A stretch of 64,000 bases of DNA from Pleodorina starrii. Its lineage: Eukaryota; Chlorophyta; Chlorophyceae; Chlamydomonadales; Volvocaceae. The position numbers and the translations under genes were made by a program. Location of the stretch: assembly GCA_030267565.1 (NCBI GenBank), contig BRXU01000034.1, positions 17,501 to 81,500 of the forward strand, read 5' to 3'. This document shows, one piece after another, positions 57,001-64,000 of the stretch; position 1 is the first letter of the stretch; each line of letters begins with the position of its first letter. The notes under the pieces are model-generated. The model was not told the origin of the DNA. It made no database searches and was given only the letters and a program-made list of their open reading frames with translations.

Positions 57001-59041
57001 ACACGGTCACAAGAAGCGCGGTACAAAGCAAACAGGTCGAGGGGCCGGTGCGCGGGACCAGAGCAGCGGCGCGGAAAGCGCCTTTCACCGCGCCTTCACG
57101 CTCCCTGTAGCTCCCTGACCGCTATTCCTGCCGCGTCTTCGCCTGCGGCTTGCTTGCTCCGCCGCCACGCACGCACAGGTAGGTCGTACCATGTCGTACT
57201 GCGGACATGTCGTACCTGTCTCCGGAGCTCCGGGAACCTCGCCGCCACCTGCAGCACCCGCTGCCGGTCCCAACCCTTGTCCAGGAGGGCCTCCCACTCC
57301 GCATCGGGCTCGTAGCGGTGTCGCCGCGGGACACAGCCACCGGCAAGGGCGGCGGCGTCCAAGGCGGCATTACTGCCGCCGCCGCGGTCGCCGCCGTCGT
57401 CGCCGTCGCCGTTGCGGGGTTCGTCGGGCTCCGGAACCAGGTAGAAGATCTCCGTACCCACGGAGCAGATGAGCACGTGGGGCGTCAGGAGCGGGGCCTC
57501 TTCCTGCGGGAAGTGAGCCGGAGCGACAGATGTGTGTGTGTGTGCGTGTGTGCGTGAACAAGGGCTTCGTGCGGGTATGGTTTCGGAGGCATCCTGTTAC
57601 GATTTCGAAGGTAGCAGCGCCCAGCGAAGGCACGGATACAAGCATCCTCGGCCCCTTCCAGCCCTGATGCAGCTCGCAGAGCGACAGCTAAAACGCTGAA
57701 ACCCTTAAAACGCTTCCCGGCCCAGCCACACGACTACTTCCGCGGGCGGTGCACAGCGAGATCCCAAGGAAAAGTACGGCATCTGGTGTCGTTGTCGTAC
57801 ACAACGTACCCACAGCTCCCGGTACAGTCGCGGCGAGCGCCCGGTCGAGTAGACGAGTAGGTTGCGCGAGGCGGTGTCGTACATGTGCCACAGCGCGTTG
57901 AACGTCAGCAGGTGCTTGTGGGTTGTGTCCTCATTCTGGACCTATTTGCCGTTCACGTCACGTCGGGCGTGAGGAAGAGGGCGAAAATGGTGGGTTGGGT
58001 GTGAAGCGCGCGGTGATGGTACCCTACCCGGTAGGGAAAGGGGAGAGGGAAGGGCGGAAGGGAAGGGCTTGGCGTGGCAGGAGGAGCCCGTAACAGCAAT
58101 TTCCCGCACGTGGAGGGGTGGTTTCTGGCCGAAAGCGCAGTTTTCTTGGGTGGTCTAGCCAGGTCTAGCTGGAACTTTCCGTCGGTAATCCACTTGCGTG
58201 ACCGCAAGTTACTCCCTCCTCGGCACTCCGCGGCCGCCTTTCCCTGTCCCTGTCAGTGTCCGCGTCCCCCGTTGCGCCCACCATTGTGTGATCCTTTGCG
58301 GCGGCGTTGCGCCCAGCAGACGCCATTGGTGGAGATGAACGAGGGCGCCGGTTTTCCCATCGTATTCCCATCGTGTACGGATAATCGATGCACACCGACC
58401 GTAGAGATGTGGTTGTTGGGCCGTCGCCACGCCGCGATTGGGAGACCAATGGTGGTGGTCGAGCAGCAGCCAAGTCCGGCAGGGCGGCGAGGCCGGGAGC
58501 CGATAGCGGCGGGACGGGAAGCACGGAAGGGCAGGACCGGGGCGGGGAGGGGCGAAGGGGCAAGCTAAGAAGCGTGGCTTACTTGGTGGGTTGCAGGTTG
58601 CAGGGTCTGGCCTGCAGCAGCAGCGGTGCGTCGCTGTGCAGTGCCCGTGCCCAGTTCGGCGCCCGCTGCGCTCGCTGCCTGTCAATCTGGTGGGGCCTTG
58701 CCATCCAGGTCTGTCGCCCCGATGACGCCCCCAACCTGCTCGTGCCCCGCCCCCAATCGCCGGAATGAGCGCTAGCTGAATGTTGAAAAAGCACAAGTAC
58801 AGTGTCGCCGACTGCACTACACGCTTTAGCCCCACAGGGGCTCTCCGCTTGCTCTCCGCCCCACCAGATCCGATACGAGGACCAGTCGCGGCGGGTAGCT
58901 GTGCCGCCAGAAGGGAAGCGGGCCGCCGCCGGCAGCGGAAGCAGCTGCCGCCGCTTCGTTGCTGCTGCCATCAGCTGGTTTGAGACATGGCTGTTGGGAA
59001 GCCGCAGTTTGGGGCAGTGGCTGCGCGTGTTGGGCGTCCAT
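54085..59041 (-). CDS. Sucrose-phosphate-phosphatase-like HAD hydrolase, ten exons including a 12-nt microexon
   Basis: Expected reaction: sucrose 6F-phosphate to sucrose plus phosphate, cytosolic. Exons (minus): 58865-59041, 58282-58293 (12 nt), 57810-57941, 57216-57503, 56785-56985, 56336-56368, 55795-55917, 55296-55475, 54611-55024, 54085-54348; 607 residues. Motifs: PPRLVLVSDL joins the microexon DHTM to give HAD motif I DLDHT (Asp 58 and 60), then THKHLLTFNALW, YSTGRSP (motif II, about 94-100), LLTPHVLICSVGTEIFY, PDAEWEALLDKGWDR, HKLSFHLE, VVYSGGRDVDLL with GAGKG (motif III Lys about 299), GDSGNDIELF (motif IV, about 325-334), PCAGGILQALRHF. Long Ala/Gly-rich insertions occur in exons 4, 5 and 9. 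The exon 9 donor is GC (AAG|GCAAGT). The donor after exon 5 (GTGCAG at 56784) is uncertain; it was chosen for frame. The start is a plain ATG at 59041. Confidence 0.85.
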
Positions 59042-59518
59042 GGAAAGTTTTCTTCCAAGCTTTGTTGGAGTGGCGGCCCCGGAGTGGAGCCGACGTATGT
59101 GCGGTAAGTACTCTGAAAAGGCTGGTGCTTGAGTTGCGGGAATGCCAAACGCGCTACACCTGCGCTAGATCAATCGGTGGTCTGTTGTTTTGTGAGCTGC
59201 AGAATGCAAGCTTCCTACCCGTGTGGACTCGATGTCCCGTGGGCCCAAAACCTAAACCTGGACTTTTATTGCAAGATTTTACAAAGAATGTATCTTATAT
59301 CTAACTGCTGTCTGCCTCTGCGGCTGCATAGGAATGACGGCCGTCCAGCGTTGGCCTTGCTGTGCTGCGCGATGGTGCTACAAAAGAGCTATGATACATG
59401 CAACAACGGAGCCTGCCGTAATTCACTTTGCCATCATTTACATTGCCAACATTTACCGATTGTATCGATTCCAAGTACTGTGATAAGGGGTTTAATATCT
59501 TCCAAAGGCAACTTGTAA
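59042..59518. promoter_or_regulatory. Bidirectional upstream region between the SPP-like gene and NOP53
   Basis: Only 477 bp separate the two divergent start codons (59041 minus, 59519 plus), so both promoters and 5' leaders must lie here or overlap. The NOP53-proximal part (about 59240-59518) is more AT-rich. No specific element is identified. Confidence 0.5.
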
Positions 59519-62207
59519 ATGGCACCTTCAGCGAAGTCCCGAAAGGGAAAGAAGGCGTGGCGGAAAAATATTGATGCAAGCGAGGTTAGCAACATGTTCA
59601 TATCGGGGCTGCAATTGTACTCCAGCGTTGGGGCTGCCGTCGCATGCCGGCGGCGCTTACCAAGGGCACCAGGTTCCAGCATTTGCTGCGTTGAATTCCA
59701 TTTCGTGGAATGAAGTTGCACCATGTGCTCCAATGCCGCTAACCAAGTCCGTGCCGTCCAAGCTTGCGGACTGCATGACGCGTCGGAAACGTCTGGGACG
59801 CACGTATCCTTGCAATTGGACGTTGTTTTACTGGGAAGCTCACTGGCGGGACTATTAACTCGGCAACTACATGCATGGGGGCGCTTCCCGGCATACCACC
59901 TCGCTCCCACCCGCTCGCTCTCTCCTTGCAACCTCTCAACCCCGCAACCCCTCGCGCCTTCGACCAGGTCGAGGCATTCCTCGAGGAGACTACTTACCAG
60001 CAGCGCCGTGGCCCAGCCGCCCAGGAGCTCAAGGATGACCAGCTTTTCTTTCTGGACACGGTGAGTGCCGCGGTGGATCGGCCCGAGCGAGATGGGTCGT
60101 GTCGACCATTAAAGTGGAGTCGGTGGCCGATGCCAAGGCGGTGCCTTGCATCTCAATCCATCACCTTACATCACCCTCAGAAGCGCCCTCCTTTCAATCC
60201 GCGCTGACTTGACCTCCAGCCCGCACGAGGGCGTTCCCTCAAAAAACCCCAACCCCAACACACAATGGGGCAAACCCAACCCTGCACCTCTCCTGCATCA
60301 CCCACCCGAAACCCTAAACCCACTAGACCGCCGACGAGGACGGCGCCACGGCGGTGGCCGACGGCAAGCGGCCCGCCAAGCGCCGCCGGGAGGAGGCCGC
60401 CGCCAAGCCTCTCCGCAGCCAACAGATCATAGCCGAGGCGCACAAGGCGAAGGCGCTGGTGCTGGCGCCGCCGCCGCGCAAGCCCGCGGCGGCGGCGGCA
60501 GCCGCCGGCAAGACCAAGGGCGCGCTAGTGCCCGCAACCGCCAACGGCCAACGGCGTCGTACTGCAGACCCTTCCCATCCGCTGGATCTGTGGGGCGACG
60601 ATGACCTGGGCCTTACGGCGGCGGCGGCGGCGCCGGGGCCTGGCAGCGCGGCACTCGCGGAGAAGGAGGCCCAGCAGCAACAGCAGCAGATGGCGGAGGG
60701 CCGGAAGGCGAAGAAGGCGAAGAAGGCTGCGGCGGATGAGGCGGGTGCGGCGGCGGTGCGCGTGATGGGTCCCTCGGCCAAGGCGCTCCGCAAATCGCCC
60801 CCGCCGGTGCGCGTCAGGGCGGTGGCGGTGGACGTGCCCGGCTGCTCCTTCAACCCGGACGCGGAACAGCACCAGGTGAGCCCGGGTGGGTGGGGTCGGT
60901 CCGTATAGGCCGGTGTGGACTGGTATGAAGAAGAGAGTGGAAGGCGGTGTAGACCGGTCTGGACGGAGGCGGTATGGAGCGGGGGTTGTTCACGCAAAAG
61001 AGAGCGGGAGGGAGGGGCTCGTGCCGCTCGCGCCCCTCCGACCTGTCCCTGCACTCCCGCGTATCATGTTTCTTCCCAACCTCCCTCCTTCCTGCCCCCT
61101 GCCCCCTCCAAATACCAGGACGCGCTGGCCCTGTTGGTGGCCTCTGAGATGCGCAAGGAGCTGCGGAAGGAGCTGCTGCCCACAGCGCCCCCCGCGGAGG
61201 TGGAGGCGCCGGAGGGCCGACCGCTCAGTGAGCTTGAGGCGCTGCAGGTGCGGCGGCGGAGGAACTGACTACGAGGGGTTCGGGGGCTTTGGGAGCTCTG
61301 GGGGAAACCCAGATAACTCGATGCTGGTGGACACCGGGGTTTGTGGAATGGGGGGCCCCAGGCGGGGCCTTGCGTAGGGGGCATGTGACTGACGTGTATG
61401 TGTGCGTGTTGCGTGTTACGTGCCTCTGGTAGGTGGAGGCGGCTTACAGCGACGAGGACGACGACGAGGAGGAGAGGGACGGCAGCGGGGCGGCGGCGGC
61501 GGACCCGAATGCCATTGCGTTGGCGGCGGAGGACGACGGGGAGGGGGACGACGACGGCGGCGGCGGCGGCGGTGGCGGCAAGGGGTCCAAGGCGGCCCGC
61601 AAGCTGGCGGAGAAGAAGAGCCGCAAGGAGAGGAACAAAGAGGTGAGGGGGGCGGAGGGGCGGGGAGGAGGCGGAGAGGCAGACATTGGGCGGGTTCACT
61701 GATTCGATGCCTGGCCGGCCCTGGGCCCCTAGCCTTCTCTGCTTTAACAGTCTGTCCTCTCTTGTCTGCTTCCCAGGCGCGGCGCAAGGCGGTCGAGGCG
61801 GAGGCGGAGGAGCGGAGGAGGCTGAAGGCGCAGCGGCGGGAGCTGCACTCGTTGCGGGATGTGCAGTCGCAGCTGGAAGACGAGGAGCGAGAAAAGGTGG
61901 GCGGGAGTGTAGGACAGGAGATATAACGCAGCGGAGGGACGGAGGTGGGGGTGGGGGGCTGCGAGGGTAGGCGCTCGTCTCTCCTAGTACCGCGCAATGC
62001 GCAATCGAGAAAACAAGGAAGCGGACAGTCCAACCAATCAACTGCCAACTGTCGCAACAACCAACCAACCGCTGATCACAACGCACAACGCAGGAGAACC
62101 GGCGGCTGCGCCGGGCCGCCATGCGGGAGGAGCGCGCCGCCGTGGAGCCGGCGCGTCTTGGAAAACTCAAGTTCGAGCCGCCGTCGGTGCAGGTGGGGAC
62201 GTGTGTG

Positions 62208-62240
<33 letters not shown>

Positions 62241-63319
62241 GTACCGGACTTGACCCTTCCGAGGGAATGCGGGGGTGGTTGTGATGAGGTCGCTGAGGAG
62301 GGCCCCGTTGCCCTGTTGAAGAGAGGCCTGTCGAGTGTGGCCATATCTGGGTGAGCGCTGGGTGGTGGGCTTTTGTGTTCTGTGTCCTGTGGGCGGTGTA
62401 GGGAGTCCTGCGGGGCAGTTGCCGCTGCCGATGCCGCTGCCGATGCTGCCGCTGCTGGGCGGTACTCTCTGGCGTCGGCGCGCTGCTGGCACCCAGGTGG
62501 CATCCTCCGCCCCCTCCCCCGCGCCCCGGCGGGAGGTCCTCCCGCCCCCCGAGCCCCACCCTTCTCTGCCGGTTTCGTCACCCGGCCTCCCGCCCTGAGC
62601 TCCCGCCCCCGGCCCGCTAACGTCGTCTCCGTCCCTTCGACGCGGTATTTCCTTTCTAAGATTCTAACCCCACGGCCCCCCGGCGCCTCCCCTCGCCCCC
62701 TTTCGTCGTCGTGGTCGTGGTCATCCAGGTGCTGACCAGCGATGAGAAGACGGGCAGCCTGCGGCAAGTGGTGCCTTGCGCCATGCTGGCAGCGGACCGG
62801 TTCAAGAGCCTGCAGCAGAGGGGCCTGCTGGAGCCGCGTAAGCCGCAGCCGTTCAAGGAGAAGAGGTGCGGGGACTGGGCACTGGGGGCTGAGGCGACGC
62901 GAAGGCGGGGGAGCGGCGGTGAAGGCGGAGCGGGGGCGGTGTGGGACGGGCTGTTGGCGCGGTGGTGTTGGCGCCAGGGTGTGGCCGGCAATGGGCCCGG
63001 GGTGGGAGGCATATGGGCAGGGGAAGGGCGGGGGTTGGGCTGGAGAGGGAGGGGCAAATGAAAATCGCTGCTTTGTGAACATGAACCCTCCTCTTGCGTG
63101 TCTGCCGCTCGTCCTCGTCGTAATGCCGTACCTGCCCTTGCCGCTCTCCCAACACGCGCGACTCGCAGGCGCAAGGTCTCGTACGAAAAGGGCGCGCGCT
63201 TCGAGAAGTCGGCGGAGGCGTCTGCGGAGGTACGGCAGCTGAGTCACCTCAACAAGAAAGCGCGTCGGAAGGCCAAGGCGGCGGCGGCGGGCGGCGCCGG
63301 CGACGACGATTGGCTGTGA
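59519..63319 (+). CDS. NOP53: NOP53 (GLTSCR2/PICT1) ribosome biogenesis protein, nine exons
   Basis: Nucleolar factor for late 60S assembly; in other eukaryotes it recruits the exosome helicase Mtr4 for 5.8S/ITS2 processing. Exons 59519-59584, 59968-60060, 60327-60875, 61119-61247, 61433-61642, 61777-61896, 62094-62192, 62729-62865, 63169-63319; 1554 nt, 517 residues, all in frame. The N-terminus SRKGKKAWRKNID is the NOP53 hallmark. QLFFLDT, SHPLDLWGDDDL, VDVPGCSFNPDAEQHQ (exons 3-4), LGKLKFEPP and VLTSDEKTGSLRQV complete the family pattern, and a basic C-terminus ends SHLNKKARRKAKAA. Acidic and Ala/Gly-rich inserts in exons 3 and 5 are lineage-typical. The start is the first ATG, immediately before the conserved region. 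Divergent from the SPP-like gene. Confidence 0.93.
62616..62656 (+). repeat. Dispersed intronic repeat, copy in NOP53 intron 7
   Basis: GCTAACGTCGTCTCCGTCCC and following bases match 41522-41562 in the permease intron at about 34 of 40 positions. Same orientation relative to the host gene. See the finding on shared intronic repeats. Confidence 0.7.
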
Positions 63320-64000
63320 TGACGACGACCGCGACGAGGAGATGGTTCAATGGCACGAAATGACCCATGGGACGCTGCCACGTGCGCCTCCCTTTCGCAC
63401 CAGATCTTGATCACGTGGGCGCGATGGCAATAGCGACGGCGGTATTCCATGGGTCTGTGGGTTGGGCGGTACCCCTCTCGTTCTCGCTCGGGAGATGTGT
63501 CCTGCGGGGCCTTCATGTCGAGGTACTGTGGTGATGGGGACGGCCGTTACTCCTTGTGTTACTAGATTGTGTTTGTTGCTAGGGAAGGTGGCCGATGGCC
63601 GAAGGTGGGAGACGGCGTAGCGAAGACCCCGGCGGCGGGTAAAGCCCCCGGCGGGTGGCTGTTGGGGTTTGAATGACTTTCCCCCGGTGGGGGAAGGGAT
63701 GGGTTCTCCGAAGCGCAAGTACTCCTTTTTCCTCCTCCTCGAGATGCATTTTGGCCGCTGGGTTCGAGCATATGGAGTATACACTCCGTCGGCGTCTGCT
63801 TGGCATGGGGAAAGGTGAGGTGGAGGGAACGAAAGTACGGCATAGACTGTACGGCATGTCGTGCGCGCGGGGGGCAGCGCACTGCACTGCGGAAGTGCGA
63901 CTTTTAAGTTTTAACACCGAGCAGCTTCTGCCCAAATACGGTATGCCCAAAGGGCGACAGACACTTTTCAACCTTTATCCATTCGCGCAACCGACTGGCA
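63320..64000. other. Downstream of NOP53; no gene seen
   Basis: Presumably NOP53 3' UTR and intergenic DNA. I found no TGTAA on the plus strand and no coding series on either strand. The octamer GTACGGCA occurs at about 63835-63842 with a near copy at 63851. Confidence 0.45.

Noticed and set aside
58679..58690. Minus-strand DLDGK as the possible phosphatase motif I
   Set aside because: No usable GT donor after it, a stop codon shortly downstream and another shortly upstream, and poor surrounding match. The 58865-59041 exon plus the 12-nt microexon fits much better.
58987..59304. Plus-strand open frame of 105 residues in the divergent region
   Set aside because: Antisense to the first phosphatase exon in part, no recognisable motif, and no splice support.

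Overview
The window looks like nuclear DNA of a chlamydomonadalean (volvocine-type) green alga. The evidence is indirect: very GC-rich multi-exon genes, introns of 100-700 bp with GTGAGT/GTACGG donors and (G)CAG acceptors, Ala/Gly/Gln-rich low-complexity insertions inside conserved proteins, possible TGTAA polyadenylation signals, TTTTAGGG-like repeats in introns, LINE copies ending in (CAT)n, and long satellites. I cannot name the species. All gene models below were assembled by hand from splice sites, reading phase and family motifs. Every reported junction keeps the reading frame, and six multi-exon models and one two-exon model each close exactly in frame.

Layout. 1-7.3 kb is almost entirely satellite: a 3.6 kb (AGGGAGTG)n array, a degenerate GTGTGAGTGC block with a repeat-family insertion, and a CG-rich TAGCG/CGTCG block. 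7.3-9.3 kb has no gene I can defend. 9.6-15.3 kb (minus) is an F-box/WD40 gene of ten exons. 15.4-18 kb is intergenic. 19.3-32.7 kb (minus) is a giant ABC1/ADCK atypical-kinase gene of sixteen exons with a coiled-coil and poly-Gln tail; its second intron is mostly a 1.15 kb hexanucleotide array. 33.4-35.3 kb holds a tandem duplication and a 54-bp minisatellite bracketed by inverted repeats. 35.8-37.5 kb (plus) is a two-exon fucosyltransferase-like gene, followed by a short retrotransposed LINE copy with target-site duplication and by a decayed reverse-transcriptase fragment. 39.6-44.9 kb (plus) is an amino-acid permease (APC family) of nine exons. 47.2-49.5 kb holds two small divergent genes of unknown function (160 and 90 residues), separated by a region with a perfect 38-bp hairpin. 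50.4-53.9 kb is repeats, including a duplicated segment, one copy of which was split by a 5'-truncated LINE. 54.1-59.0 kb (minus) is a sucrose-phosphate-phosphatase-like gene containing a 12-nt microexon that encodes part of the catalytic motif. 59.5-63.3 kb (plus) is NOP53, a 60S ribosome-assembly factor, divergent from the phosphatase across 477 bp.

The genes do not form a pathway; this is an ordinary eukaryotic neighbourhood of unrelated housekeeping genes separated by repeats. The most unusual items are the microexon, the hexanucleotide intron of the ABC1 kinase gene, an intronic repeat family shared by three genes, the inverted-repeat-bounded minisatellite, the two LINE insertions with clear target duplications, and the perfect hairpin. 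I found no new multi-gene system.
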